From: Hordeum vulgare subsp. vulgare
Taxonomy: Eukaryota; Streptophyta; Magnoliopsida; Poales; Poaceae
Assembly: GCF_904849725.1 (NCBI RefSeq)
Contig: NC_058524.1
Span: 353,273,823-353,337,822 of the forward strand
Length of the DNA stretch: 64,000 nt
Direction of reading: 5' to 3'
The notes beneath the pieces are model-generated. The model was given only the letters and a program-made list of their open reading frames with translations. It ran no database searches and had not been told where the DNA came from. This document shows positions 35,653 through 48,063 of the stretch, piece after piece (within the stretch, counting starts at the first letter, position 1; the number at the start of each line of letters is the position of its first letter). The position numbers and the translations under genes were made by a program.

Positions 35653-36139
35653 CATATGCAAAACTAAAATCTACAAACTAGAGATGGGTTCCCCTAGATG
35701 TGTGCATACTTTAGAGACAAGATATGGACTGCCCAACACACAACCCAAGAGAAGCACTCCCCCTAGATTTTATATACGAGGCAATCCTTGCAACAACTAG
35801 AGTAAACATTATGCATGGAAGCAAGGCATATCATGTGAGCATGAAGATAAGGGCACAAGATAATAAGACTCACAAGCTACTAATAAACTAGATAATAATG
35901 AGATAATAAAGATAGAGAAGAGATAGCATATGTCTCACACCATATGATAAAATATTACGTCTCATAGTCTCACCCACAAAGCAAAGACAACCAGCGAAGC
36001 AACTAAAGTTCAACAAATAAAGCAACAACGAAAACGAGGAAACTCGCAAATCCTACACTCTCCCCCATTTGGCATCGGGACATCAAAAAGGCAGAGAGGA
36101 CACCTATGACACACGTGGTAGCTCGAACTGGAGAGAACT
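35653..36139 (-). other. copia-1 3' non-coding part right of copia-2
   Basis: It begins with CATAT, the right duplication of copia-2. No gene is seen down to the tail of the copia-1 third gene. Confidence 0.6.
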
Positions 36140-37584
36140 CATTCATCAGACTCCTGAACATACTCCTCATTTGTCTCGTCTTCGGTCTCCTCCTTAGAGT
36201 CCTTGTCAGATGCAGCCCACTGCAGATTGTTCTTTTGCATCCACTCAGCCTCAGGGGTGATGTCACGCTCAGACCCACTGGAGATGTGCATGTCGAGCTT
36301 CCTCATGATCAGCTTGGCGCGCTAACAGTTCTCCTTCTAAGCGACATGCGTCATGTACTACCCCTTCACCTGCATGCAGAACAGGGTCTTCATCTTGTAT
36401 GTGAGCTTCTTGGCCGATGATGGCTCAACAGAGGAAGGCACACGTGACTTGGGAACGACCTCATCCTCTGCAGCAGCCTCATCCTCATCACACTCCCTAG
36501 TGGCAGCAACAGCAGGTGTAGTTGAGGTGTTGGCCCATTTGTCCTTCTGTCACAGCTTGATAGGCTCATGGTGAATTCACATAGGAGGATGTAATTCAAT
36601 AGCTGGAAAGGCCTTGGCCCACTTCTTCTTAATCAGGTAAAACAGATAAGGGTCGTGGATTGGGACCTTACGGTTGAAGACTGCTGAGTAAAGCTCGCTC
36701 CACATGACGTGAGAGACATCTAGTGGCCCAGACTAGTGAGTCCGCCCTTTCTGACACATGATAAGCATATCTACCAGGTAAGAGTGGACCTGGTCCTTGT
36801 TGCCAACTCGTGAAAACAGCGTGTTGTGAAATATACGGTGCATGACGTCAATAAATGGGTACATAACGTGGGAGATCTCACCAGATGGGGATTCCTTCAC
36901 AATATAATATGGCAACAACTTTTCCTTAGCCAGAGTAGTAGGCTTAGCGTGTGGACGCAAGCCGACTGGGTGCTCAAGCCCTTCATCCTAAACATGCAGA
37001 AGGTCCATGAACTCCATCCACATAGCAGACAGTATCTCCCCATTTGTCATCCATGTCATCGTGCGGTCGTCATCAGGGTGAAATTGGACAGTAGCAAAGA
37101 AATGGGCCACTATCTCAGGATCAAAGTCATGATAAAAAGTGGTGAGCTCCTCAATTTGAAGTTGTTCCACCATGGCCAAAGCTTCACCAAAGTATGCAGG
37201 GTCTTTCTTCAGATGGTTCATATCAATCCACTGCACAGGAACATACACATTCTTCTCCGTTTTGATGACGTCTTCATAAATAAGAAACTAATCGTTGGTC
37301 CAGAACATGTCTCCGCTAGGAAACTAAACCCTATTGCTGACATAGGGGTTGACCTTTCGGTGAAGCTGAAACTCTGCGAGTGGCATGGCATCCCAATCAA
37401 CACTATTCTTGTTCTTCTGAGCAGTCTTCTTAAAATTGCGCTTTGGAGCTTGAGAACCCTCGGGGTCATCCGAAGAGCGAGGTCGTTTGGAACTGGCATC
37501 CCGAGGTGGGTTAGAGCGCCTCGAGCCACTACCTATGACACGCAAATGCAAAACACAATAGAAAGGCACAAGAAGTCAAGGTAA
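36140..37584 (-). pseudogene. copia-1 third gene downstream of pol, decayed
   Basis: Minus-strand fragments in shifting frames at 37569-37324, 37248-36988, 36960-36733 and about 36730-36140 belong together. The N-terminal part is basic (KRPRSSDDPEG, APKRNFKKTAQKNK). The middle (for example VPVQWIDMNHLKKDP and MTWMTNGEIL) aligns by eye with the post-stop part of the copia-2 third gene: an acidic helix, a W-M-T word, then a Leu-rich region. Stops lie near 37325, 36985 and 36730. It has the same place in the element as its copia-2 counterpart, between pol and the 3' LTR. Its function is unknown; it may belong to the plant transposon protein families that lack a known activity. Confidence 0.55.
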
Positions 37585-38786
37585 AGATCAACACACACTA
37601 GAAAATCCCAGGTAAAAAAAAGCTAGAAGGGTAAGACTTGAGAGCTCAGGGAACATCGGTAGTACCGCTGATTGAGGGTATCAAAATTTTACTACCGCTA
37701 TGAAAGTGATAGTACCGCCCTGACAGCGGTAGTACCGCTGCTTGAGCGGTAGTGAAATCTTACTGCCGCTATGCCAATGGTAGTACCGCTCTAGGAGGAG
37801 CAGTAGTACCGCACGGGGGACTAAGTTCCAGATGTGACCATGGAACTGGCAGGTCCGGTACTACCGGAGACCCCAACTCACAAATCTCACCCTACACATG
37901 AAAGAACTACCAACCAAGAACTCCCCAATTCTCCTAGCATAAGGATATGGTGCCATGAACAAAGAACGAACATACGTGCCCCTAACCCTAGATTCAACAA
38001 AAACGAGGCAAAACAAAGGGAACGAGGGGAAGTACTGAGGTCCATGGCACGAGGGAGAGGATCCCACCAAACGGAATCGGAGAAGGGTGGCCAGAGAAGG
38101 AGATCCGCTGACTCCCTCCCTCGGCAGCTTTTGAGAGGAGAGAGAGGAAAAGAAGAGAGACACGAGATGAATGGGTAGGGGGGGGGGAGAAAAGAACTGC
38201 CCCTGCCCTACAATAATCCCCTGTGGCCCTGGCGGCGCGGTTGTACCGCCATCATCACGGTAGTACCGCTTGGCTAGCGGTAGTAAAAGTTTACTACCAC
38301 TAGCTGAGCGGTAGTATCGCTCATCCAGCGGTAGTAAAATTTTACTACCGTGCTGGTAGTGGTAGTACCGTTCCCCCCTTGTCAAAAATGCCCGAAAACT
38401 TTGCTCAAGTCTCCTCAACAATAAAAAGACTTTGACTTTGCCAGTAAAGAAGGAAACAGGCACAAAAAACCCAAATGGAGATAAGAAAAGACACACACAC
38501 ACACACTCGAACATAGAACCAAATCTTCTAACAAAGAGAGGGTGGTGGCCGGAGCCACCAATGTTTGAGACAAATGGTATGACACCACAAAGAATTATCC
38601 TTGGGTTCATGAACACAGCTCGTCTTTGAAGCACAAGTGCCATGAATAATGGCTAATGTGAAAGACTTGATCAATTTACGCATAACGGGGGGAGAGAAAG
38701 TTCATTGAGAGAGCAACACTCTCCCTATGTCCATGCCTACACCTAGAGCAAAATGTAATGATGAGTGAGGTGTGGTGTTCCTAGTT
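37585..38786 (-). promoter_or_regulatory. Leader region of copia-1 third gene with hairpin arrays
   Basis: On the minus strand a CT-rich leader (about 38190-38050) precedes an ATG at 38045 (MDLSTSPRSLCFASF), like a first exon. An acceptor-like CATAG near 37531 opens the gene body. Flanking it, 37655-37870 and 38230-38375 carry many GCGGTAGTACCGC-type near-palindromes, also present in the LTRs of this element. No other gene is seen. Confidence 0.4.
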
Positions 38787-40622
38787 TCAATCTACATTAC
38801 TTGAATCAATGATATTTAGCTCATGCCTTAACTCGTGAAACCTTGCTTCATCTAGAGGTTTGGTGAAAATATTTGCAAGTTGCTCATGAGTGTTGATGAA
38901 GAGGACGTCAACATATCCTTGCTTGATATGATCTCGAATGAAATGATGACGTATATAAATATGCTTGGTCTTGCTATGTTGCACCAGATTAAGAGATATC
39001 TTCATGGCACTCTCATTGTTACATAGAAGAGGCACTTTGTCACAAGTGACACCGTAATCCTTTGAAGTTTGCCTCATCGATAGTAGTTGAGCACAACAAC
39101 TTGCGGCAGCTACATACTCAGCCTCCGTGAAAGAAAGTGACACACAATTTTACTTTTTCGAGGACCAACTTACCAAAGAACGACCAAGGAATTGGCATCC
39201 TCTAGAGGTTGACTTCCTTCCGACACGGTCTCCAGCCCAATCTGAGTCACAGTAACCTATTAAACTAAAGCTTGCTCCTTTGGGGTACCATAAGCCAAAG
39301 TTTGGGGTATGAGCCAAATATCGAAGATTCGTTTGACTGTCGTAGTGGCTTTCCTTTGGTGCGGACTGAAACCAAGCACAAATTACCACACTCGGCATGA
39401 TATTAGGTCTTGATGCAGAAAGGTAAAGCAAGGATCCAATCATGGAGCGATATACCTTTTGATCCACGTATTTACCATTGGGATCACTGTCGAGCTTGCA
39501 TTTGGTTGGCATGGCAAATTTGACCGGCTTAACGTCCTCGAGCTCGAACCTCTTGAGAATGTCTTGAGTGTACTTGGCTTGTTTTATGAAGGTTCCTTCT
39601 CTTCGTTGTTTGATTTCAAACCCTAGAAAAGAACTTCAACTATCCCATCATCGACATCTCAAACTTCTCTGTCATTAGTGCAACAAACTCTTTATTGAAA
39701 GATTTGTTAGGAGAACCAAATATAATATCATCAACATGTAGTTGGCATGTGAATAAATCTCGTTTGACCTTGTTGGTAAAAAGAGTGGGATCAATTCTCC
39801 CAATCTCAAACCCCGATCTTGCAACAACTCAGTAAGGTACTCTTACCACGGATGTGGGGCTTGTTTAAGACTGCAGAGTGCCTTCTTGAGTTTGCATACA
39901 TGAGTCGGGAACTTGGGATCCTCGAATCCCAGGGGTTGTTTACCATATAACAACTCAATTAACGGACCATTAAGAAAATCACTATTCACATCCATTTGTT
40001 GCAATTTAAAGTCGTGATGAGAAGCAAAAGCAAGCAACATGCGAATAGATTCAAGACGAGCGACGGGAGCGAATGTTTCATCGTAGTCGATACCCTCGAC
40101 TTGGGAGTAGCCTTGCGCCATCAGTCTTGCCTTGTTTCGAAGGACAACACCATTTGCGTCCTTCTTGTTCTTGAAGATCCATTTGGTTCCAATGACATTG
40201 TGTTCCTCCGTTGGCCTTGGCCCTAATTCCTGAACTTGATTGTGCTCGAAGTTGTTAAGTTCATCCTGCATAGCTTCAAGCCAATCCTCATCATCAAACA
40301 CATCATGTACCTTTTGGGGTTCAACACACGAAACAAACTTGTGATGCATACAAAAGTTTGATAATTGTTGACAAGTGGTTACCTCTCTATTGAAGATACC
40401 AAGCACATTCTTGAAGATATGTTGTCGAACTCGGATCCTGTTCGCTATCCTGGCAGCGCAGTGCTTTAAGACTTCCCTACTTGATAATTTAGAGGTTTCT
40501 GCTTGAACACTTTGAGCATTGTCTTGAATTTGCTCACTAGATTGCCCTTGATCTTGTGGTTGCACTTGATCTTGAGCAAGCTCGGAATCTGGAGCATGAT
40601 CTTGGACATCATTTGGTGCCAC
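38787..40622 (-). pseudogene. copia-1 RT and RNase H, broken
   Basis: Fragments run in order on the minus strand. RT N-terminus is at 40622-39843 (GTKWIFKNKKDANG, QMDVNSDFLNG). The region 39842-39513 has shifted frames and an RT active-site word LHVDDIIFG, where the usual Tyr is His. RNase H lies at 39512-39150 and 39143-38787. A TAA at 39144-39149 separates the last two in the conserved WSSKK...CVSLS stretch. More stops and shifts lie near 39843 and 39640. No active enzyme is possible. Confidence 0.85.
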
Positions 40623-40742
40623 ACCATCTTCATGAGTTTGATCTTGTCCTTGATCAGGATCGTTGGGTTGAGGGCCTTCTCTCTCTTCTTAAGAAGCATG
40701 TGGGTCTAGCGAGGGTGATGGCTCTACTTGAGTAGAGCATTG

Positions 40743-42379
40743 TCATTCTCCTTCGGCCACAAGGGGTTCCTTAATGAGGAGTATTTGACTAATCCCCATT
40801 CTTCTTATGGCTTGAGGAGGAATTTCATCACCTACACCACAAAGACCACTTTGGTTCACTTGGGAGCCATTATTTTCTTCAAACTCCACATTACACGTCT
40901 CCTCAATGAGTCTGGTGGACTTGTTGAGAACACAGTAAGCATGAGAGTTTGTGCCATAACCACCAAATATGCCCTCTTGAGCTCTAGCTTCGAATTTAGA
41001 CATACGAACACTTTTCTTGAGTATGAAACACTTACAACCGAACACCCAGAAGTACTTGAGATTGGGCTTGTTCCCGGTAAGAATCTCATCAGGAGTCTTG
41101 TTCAAGCCTTTCCGGAGGTAGAGCCGATTGGATGCATGCCATGCGGTGCTAAAGGCTTCGGCCCAAAAGTTGTACGGAGATTTGAATTCCGCCATCATGG
41201 TTCTTGCCGCGTCCATCAATGTCCGGTTCTTCCTTTCCGCCACACCATTCTATTGGGGGTATAAGGTGCTGAATATTGATGCTTGATCCCCTCGTCACTA
41301 AGGAACTCATTTAAGGTGTAGTTCTTTAACTCAGTGTAGTTGTCACTTCTAATCATCAATATCTTTGCTTCATGTTGACGCTGAGCTTCATTACCAAAGT
41401 CGATGATAGTTTGTTGAGTATCACTATTCCTCTTGAAGAAATATACCCAAGTGTATCTTGAGTAGTCATCCACAATCACCAAGCAATACTTTCTTCCCCC
41501 AAGACTATCAAAAGAAGGAGGACCAAAGATATCCATGTGAAGGATCTCTAAAGGCCTTTTAGAGTAAGTGATAATTGTGGGACGGTGAGCTGTTTCATGA
41601 TGCTTTCCTTCAATAAAAGCCCCGCAAGGACGGTATCTGTCAAAACCCACATTTGTTTGTCCACGAACATGGTCCCCTTTGAGGATACTTTGCAAATATC
41701 GCATATTGACATGAGCTAGCCGGTGATGCCGTAGCCAACCCACATCAACCTTAGCCATTAGACAAGTTGTGTTCTTAGTAGGTCGCTCTGAAAAGTTCAC
41801 TACATAGAGACCGTTCTCAACTTGTCCAACAAAGGCTACTTGAAGAGTCTTGCTCCAAAAAAGGGCCATGGTATGAAGATTAAAGAATGTGGCAAATCCC
41901 ATAATTGCAAGCTGAGGAACGGAAAGCAAATTGTATGCAAGGGACTCAACAAGCATGACCTTCTCTATAGATAAATCTTGAGAAATGACCACCTTACCAA
42001 ATCCCATTACCTTAGATGATGAAGCATCAACAAATTGGACATGGGTGGGCACAGATGGGATTGGATGGACATCAACCACCAAGTCCTTGGTCCCGGTTAT
42101 ATGATTCGTTGCTCCACTATCGAGCAACCATGACATTCCACTGGAAGAAAACTCCTGCAAGAGATCAATGCTTGGATTTAGGTACCCATTTATGAATGGG
42201 TCCTTTAATGTTAGAAACAGGGGTCTTAGGAACCCAAATATCCCACTCAATGGACTCATAATAGGAACCAACAAATTTGGCATAAGCATGCCCATCACTA
42301 GCACAACATAAAACATAAGAGGGGTTAAAATCGTCGGCAGTGTCGGTGGAGGTGATTTTGCCCTTCTTGGCATTGTCAC
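40743..42379 (-). pseudogene. copia-1 protease and integrase, broken
   Basis: Minus strand. The protease active site WLLDSGATNH lies near 42120. GAG-pre-integrase follows, with the zinc Cys pair damaged (CGAFIEGK, one Cys now Phe). The integrase core has Asp in HMDIFGP and a second Asp in RSDNYTELKN. The catalytic Glu block is on the other side of a frame change near 41243-41260 (continuing MAERKNRTLMDAAR). The C-terminal integrase region runs to 40743. The protease frame differs from the gag frame by one base. Confidence 0.85.
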
Positions 42380-43337
42380 CCCCTTCCTTGTTCTTCATCT
42401 TATGAGTACTCTCACCCTCTTTGACAAAGATGTCCTTGAGTGGGGAAGATAGCTTGGTCTTGTTTTTCTTTTTTGTCTTAGACTTGGGTGCAAACCCAAG
42501 CCCTTTCTTTCCCGCAACTTCCTTTTGATTACTCAAAAGGTCATTTAGATTCTTCTCGCCTTGGATGTACGTCACAAGGCCCTTTTCAAGTTGACATTTC
42601 AAATTGGCATTCTCATCCACAAGATGCACATGCTCACAACAAGGTTTAGTCTCACAAGCATTATCAATTAAAACAAAAGGAGGAGAAGTAGAAATCTCCT
42701 TGGTTAGTTTAATTTGGAGTTGATCATGAGACTCTTTAAGAGAGAAATGAGCACTCTTCAAGACCTTGTGGGCCTTGTCAAGTATGTCAAATTCTTCCTT
42801 GAGTCTATCATAGCCAACCCCAAGTGCAACCTTCTCAGATTTAAGCACACGAGTAAGAACACTAGCATGATCAAGATCTTTTTCTAATTTAGCATGATCA
42901 ACATTGTGTGACTCCTCAAGAGCCAAACGAAGATCACGCTCTTCTTCTAGAGCAATGGATAGTTCTGCTATCTCATCGGCGTAATCCCGACTATGTTCTT
43001 GCAACTTGGAGATATTATCCTCATGAGTCTCAATGAGATCATTGGCTTCAGAAAGTTGTTCCAAAAGAGCAACAAAGTGTCTTTCAGTTTCACCTTTGAT
43101 CTTACACAGGAATTTATCAAAATCATTTTCATGAAGCTCCACTACCTCACTATTATCAATACAGTCTAACAAATAAGGAGAGGTAGTGAGAGTGGTCTTG
43201 ATGCTCGGGGTTACCTTATTGATACCTTTGGCCATGAGGCACTTGGCGATATGGTTTTCGTTGGTGGCGCCGAAGAGAGATACCTTGGGGGAGGAAGTGG
43301 CGATGGCCACGGTAGCCGTTGCCGTACCTAATAGCAT
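42165..43337 (-). pseudogene. copia-1 gag extension, coiled coil
   Basis: An open frame of 390 codons follows the zinc knuckle in minus orientation. It is mostly a Glu/Lys/Leu-rich coiled coil (about 43100-42550), ending in PIHKWVPKSKH. It is the C-terminal extension of gag; it is separated from the knuckle frame by stops near 43340-43380. Confidence 0.75.
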
Positions 43338-43380
43338 GTAACGTATTCTTCATCATCGGAGGTGTACTCTTCATGGGCCA

Positions 43381-44693
43381 CTAAGCACCTTGGATGAGTC
43401 TTCTTGGTGAAGGTGTTCTTGCTAGGGAAAGACTTGGCTCTGTCCTTGTAATGAGCTTGCCCCCGTTGTCTTCCCTCTTCTCATAAGGACAATCTGCCAC
43501 AAAGTGACTCACATTGTCGCAGTTGTAGCATGTCCGTACTCGTTGCTTGTTCTTGGAACCACTTGTGTTGTCCTTGGAGAAGCTGGGCCTTGAGTTTCTC
43601 TTGTTTCCCCCAAAATGCCTTGAAGCAAGAGCCATGTGCTCATGATAAGCGTATTTTGTGTCTTTGGGGCAGCCATCTTCTGCCTCTTCTTCTTCATCAA
43701 CAATGTCCTTTGTTCTTATGGCAAGGTTGGGTGATGTTGTCTTTGACTAGACACGAGCAAGAGCATTGTCAACGGTCTTGTTTATAATATCCATAGCAAT
43801 GAAATCATCCAACACTTCGCGTGAGGTCAAGGAGTGGAAATCTGGTATTTTACGAACGACGGAAAACATGGCTTTGTTGAAAGGCATGATAGCCTTGAGA
43901 GACTTGCGCTTGATCCAGGTGTCATCCATATCTTTGCTCCCATCGTCTTGGAGAGTAACAACGAGGGAAGCCACCCCTCGATAGAGATCATGGGGGTCCT
44001 CATCTTCTAGCATCACAAACTCATCGGCCTGATCAAGGACCACTTTGAAGTTAAACCGTTGAATGCTTGAGATCCCCTTATACAACACCATGATGTTCTA
44101 CCAACAATCCTTTGCACAAGTGAAGGGGCGTAGGTGAGGAAGATCTTCTGGAGGAACCGCGGATTGAAGGATGAACAACGCGGAAAGATTGTATTGGTTG
44201 TCCGCCTCTTCTCTTGGAGTAAGGTTCCTTTGATCATGAGGCTAATAGCCTTGATTCTCCAAAGATTTGTTGAGATGTGATTCAAATGAGACTTGATGGA
44301 AAAAACCCAATTAGCGAAATCACCTTTAACAAGTTTAGGAGGAGCACCTAGGTTATTAATATACGGTGTTGGGACCGGTCCTTCAAAGACCGGGGGAGGA
44401 GGAACCGAGGCAAAAGTCCCCGTCCCGTTCTTGTCATGAGGGGAGGAAGTTCGAGTACCTTTAGCCGCTTCCTTGTCGGAATTTGCCTCCGACTCCGATG
44501 AGGTGGGTATAACCACAAGCAACGGGTCGGGAGAATTCTTCATCCCCTAAAGTAATTCTTTAAGCATGGATTTGACTTCGGTCATCCTAGACATCTTGTG
44601 TGAAGCCATGGCCTCATTCAAGTCATCCCGTGTGACCAAAACCAACTCCACGGCCTCGGACCCTTCGGGCCGAACCTCACCATTGTCAACCAT
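43381..44693 (-). pseudogene. copia-1 gag N-terminal part with CCHC knuckle, broken
   Basis: A start at ATG 44693 (MVDNGEVRPEG) fits just downstream of the PBS. A TAG at 44547-44549 stops it, and the frame reopens at 44543. UBN2-type gag (DFANWVFSIKSHLN) continues in another frame at 44091-43747, then a third at 43635-43381. The last carries CYNCDNVSHFVADC, a CX2CX4HX4C zinc knuckle that packages RNA. Several shifts make this a pseudogene. Confidence 0.8.
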
Positions 44694-44730
44694 TCTCTTC
44701 GGGTGGTGAAACCCTTAATAAAGCGACATG

Positions 44731-44743
44731 GCTCTGATACCAA
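44731..44743 (-). other. copia-1 primer-binding site
   Basis: Minus-strand TTGGTATCAGAGC next to the 5' LTR complements initiator tRNA-Met. Confidence 0.85.
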
Positions 44744-44744
44744 T

Positions 44745-46002
44745 TGAAAGGATCAATATGGTTGACTAGAGGGGGGTGAAGAGTCAACTACCAATTTTTA
44801 GCTTGTCTTAACAAATTAGTGTTAGCAACAAAAGGTTCTCTATGTGAACAACCAGGTGAGCAACCTATATGATGCTAACCACAAGGATAACAAGTGCAAG
44901 CAAGGAATACACCACAACAATAATAAGTACAAAGTAAAGGTAAGAGATAACCGCAAGTGGAACCGGTGGAGACGAGGATGTGTTACCGAAGTTCCTACCC
45001 TTTGACACGAAGTATGTCTTCGTTGGAGAGGTGTGGAGGCACAATGGACCCCAAGAAGCCACTAGGGCCACCGTATTCTCCTCACACCCTCACACAATGC
45101 GAGATGTCGTGATTCCACTATTGGTGCCCTTGAAGGCGGCGACCGGACCTTTACAAAAAGGTTGGGGCTATCTCCAAACAAAGCTTGGAGACTCCCAACA
45201 AGACCACGACGCTTCACCACAATGGAATGTGGCTCCGAGGTGACCTGAATCGTCAAGCGTGCTCAAACGGCCAAGATTAACAAGATCTGCAAGGGATTAG
45301 TGGGGGAATCAAATATCTCTCGGTGGAAGTGTACATCAAGGCCCTCTCAAGCAATCCCTAGGAAATTAACTAGTTTGATTGTCTAGGGAGATAGATCGGG
45401 CACGAATAAGCTTTTCGAGCAACAATGGAGCTTGGGAGGTGAGAGGTGAGCTTCTCAGGGAAGAAGACACCTATATATAGTGCGGGGGTACAATCCAACC
45501 ATTACCCACCCACCAACTGCACTAGCCAAGCAGTACTACCGCTCTAGGAGCGGGTACTACCGCTCCTAAGAGCAATACTACCGCCCGGCAGTTCAGCAAC
45601 AACGGTAGTAAGAAAATACTACCGTGCCTACCACTATGGTGGAAAAGGATTCGCAAAAAGTCCAACGGAGCGGTATTAAAAAACAAGTACTACCCCGAGG
45701 GCCCTTTTGCACATGCATGAAAAAACAAGGTTGGAGCTCCATTGTAGGAAGGAAAAGGTAGTGCATTAGAAATGTGTACGTGATGATTCCACCCAAACCT
45801 TTCCGACGCAGACACCCTCTTAATAGTAGGACTTTCCTACGACTCAAATCCACTAAAGAGAAACGTAGAAAGCAACCGTCTTTGAATGACTCCAAGGGGC
45901 ATCAAATCGTCTTGTGCCTAGTCATGAATTATCCGAAATGCTCAATGCACATGCATTGTCATCAATCACTAAAAACCACTTAGGGAGAAATATGCCCTAA
46001 CA
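44745..46002 (-). repeat. copia-1 5' LTR
   Basis: 1258 bp, shorter than the 3' LTR. TATA CTATATATAG at 45471-45480 (minus). Its own cluster of GCGGTAGTACCGC-type words (45530-45700) has partly eroded. Confidence 0.9.
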
Positions 46003-46007
46003 ACAAC

Positions 46008-46968
46008 GTAATGAGTTATGGTTGTCTATATTTGCATACAAGTTCTATTGTTATGGATCCTCCAATTTGTGGTGTTTGCTTAGGATCTTTTGCTAGCCAC
46101 AAATTCATACTAAGTATAGATACTACTTGTGCGTCCAATCCCCTTAAACACAGTTTCTTTCCATGAGTGTCCACCATACCTACTTATGGTTTGATCATTT
46201 AGTGTAAGAGAAACTTGAGCGTTGTACGAACTTGTGATGGCTGAGTAATAAAAGCGATGGACTTCATAATAAAGGTTGTAATCATAAGGGGCAATATAAT
46301 GTGACATTCTTTTGCATTAAAGGAATGTGCATACAAAATCAAAAAGCGCATGACAACCTCTGCTTCCCTCTTCAAAGGGCATATCTTTTACGTTTCAGTA
46401 TTTACTTTATGCAAGAGTCAATAGTATGCATTCTCATTTCAACCTCAATTATTCTCTAGTTGGCAAGCATCATGTGGTGGGGAAAGATCGAGGCACATAA
46501 GCCCAATCAAATGTATTTGATTATGATTTATTATTGTTCACAATTATCTCTATGATAAACGAGTCTGAAGGCGACACATTTAGCCCCTATCTTTCTCTGT
46601 GTTTGATGGATATCATTTGTTCCAAAAATATGCTTTGAGTACTAGCAATCATAGAAGACTATATGATGATTGAGTATGTAGAGTTGTTACTTGTACTTTA
46701 TGGAGAATAAGTTGAATTGCAATGTTTGGTGACTAAGAAGATGGGTTGTTAGGCTTCAAGAGGGTTCATTGTTCGAACCATAACATGTGAATCTGTTGCT
46801 ACTTTATCATGATGAGTTTTCTGAGAAAGTTGTTATTAGGATGCTAGGAAAAGTGATTGAAGTTTTCATTGATCAAACTTATGCACTATGCTAGCATGCA
46901 CACTTCATAAATTATTTCTTTTATCATTTACCTACTCGAGGACGAGTAGGAACTAAGCTTGGGGATGG
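46008..46968 (+). other. gypsy-1 3' internal region and polypurine tract
   Basis: Non-coding. The part at about 46230-46730 is similar to the rejoined gypsy-0 tail read in the opposite orientation. The stretch GACGAGTAGGAACTAAGC followed by TTGGGGATGG (46941-46968) directly precedes the 3' LTR and is the likely PPT. No gene is seen. Confidence 0.7.
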
Positions 46969-48063
46969 TGATACGTCTCCAACATATCGATAATTTATGA
47001 AGTATTCATGCCATGTTTGCCTATGTTCATAATACTTTTATATGGTTTTTCTGCACGTTATATGATTTATTTATAACTAACCCGGACTGACACTATTTTC
47101 AGCAGAACTACTATGGTGTTATTTTTTGTGCAGAAATAAAAGTTCTCGTAATTGGACGGAACTTTTTGATGATTTTTTGGAGGAAAAGAGAAGTATTGGA
47201 GAAAAGAACGAGCAAAGGAGGGGCCCTGGTGCGCTCTAGACACCAGGCCGGGCCAGCCCCCCTCTGGTGGGCTGATGTCTAGTGGGCACCTCGTGGCCCA
47301 TATTGGCGTGATTCCAATGCCCAATAATCCTATAAATATAGAAACCTCCAGAAATTACCCTGGACCAGAAGTACCTCCACCTGAGCTCTTTGTATCAATG
47401 AAAACCCAATCTAGAGAGAAAATAGTAGCGAAAACAAGAGATAAACAAAGAGATGGATGCAATCCCGGATGGGCTCTCTCCCTTCCGGGAGCCATGGAGG
47501 CCAAGGACTAGAGGGGAGAACCTCTCCCCATCTAGGGACAGGCCATGGAGTAGGAGGCCTAAGGGGGAGACTCCCTCCCACTCTCTTCCGGTAGTGCCGG
47601 AGTTCCGCTGGGGGAACCATCATTGCGGTGATCATCTTCATCAACATCACTGTCTTCATCGCATTCCTCATGTATTTTCAGCGGTCCACTCTCCCGCACC
47701 CCGCTGTAATACCCTACTTGAAGATGGTGTTTCATGCCACATATTGTTAAATAAGGATTGATTGCCATCCTATGATGTTTGAGTATATCTATGTTGTCCT
47801 TTGGGTTCATTGATGATCTTGATTGGTTTGAGTGTATGTTTTATTTTGGTGCTATCCTAAGTTGCTTTCCGTGAGGCGCACATGTGAAAGATCCACACTA
47901 CAGGGTGTTGCAATATGTTTATGATTCTTTTATAGTGGGTGGTGAGAGTGTTAGAAACTTACACCCAAGTAAGAGAGTTCTGCGCATATGGGAGTAAAGA
48001 GGACTTGATACTTAAGGGTATGGTTGGGTTTTACCTTAATGATTTCTCGTAGTTGTGGATGCT

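Larger units (their letters stand above)
19864..46002 (-). mobile_element. copia-1: degenerate Sirevirus-like Ty1-copia element
   Basis: The two LTRs (19864-21224 and 44745-46002) start TGAAAGGATC and end GCCCTAACA on the plus strand. ACAAC flanks the element at 19859-19863 and 46003-46007. In minus orientation a tRNA-iMet type PBS follows the right LTR (44731-44743) and a purine tract precedes the left LTR. Order on the minus strand: gag with CCHC knuckle, coiled-coil extension, protease, integrase, RT, RNase H, a leader, a third gene, then the 3' part holding copia-2. All reading frames are broken. A long gag extension and a gene after pol are seen in Sireviruses; the lineage is inferred. 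Confidence 0.93.

Noticed and set aside
36003..36278. Separate 91-codon minus-strand gene
   Set aside because: Another frame of the same sequence reads as the acidic tail of the copia-1 third gene.
37861..38643. 260-codon minus-strand frame
   Set aside because: Crosses the leader region and hairpin arrays of copia-1; translation is low in recognisable structure and is broken in spirit by the putative splice sites. Only its first-exon-like part is noted.
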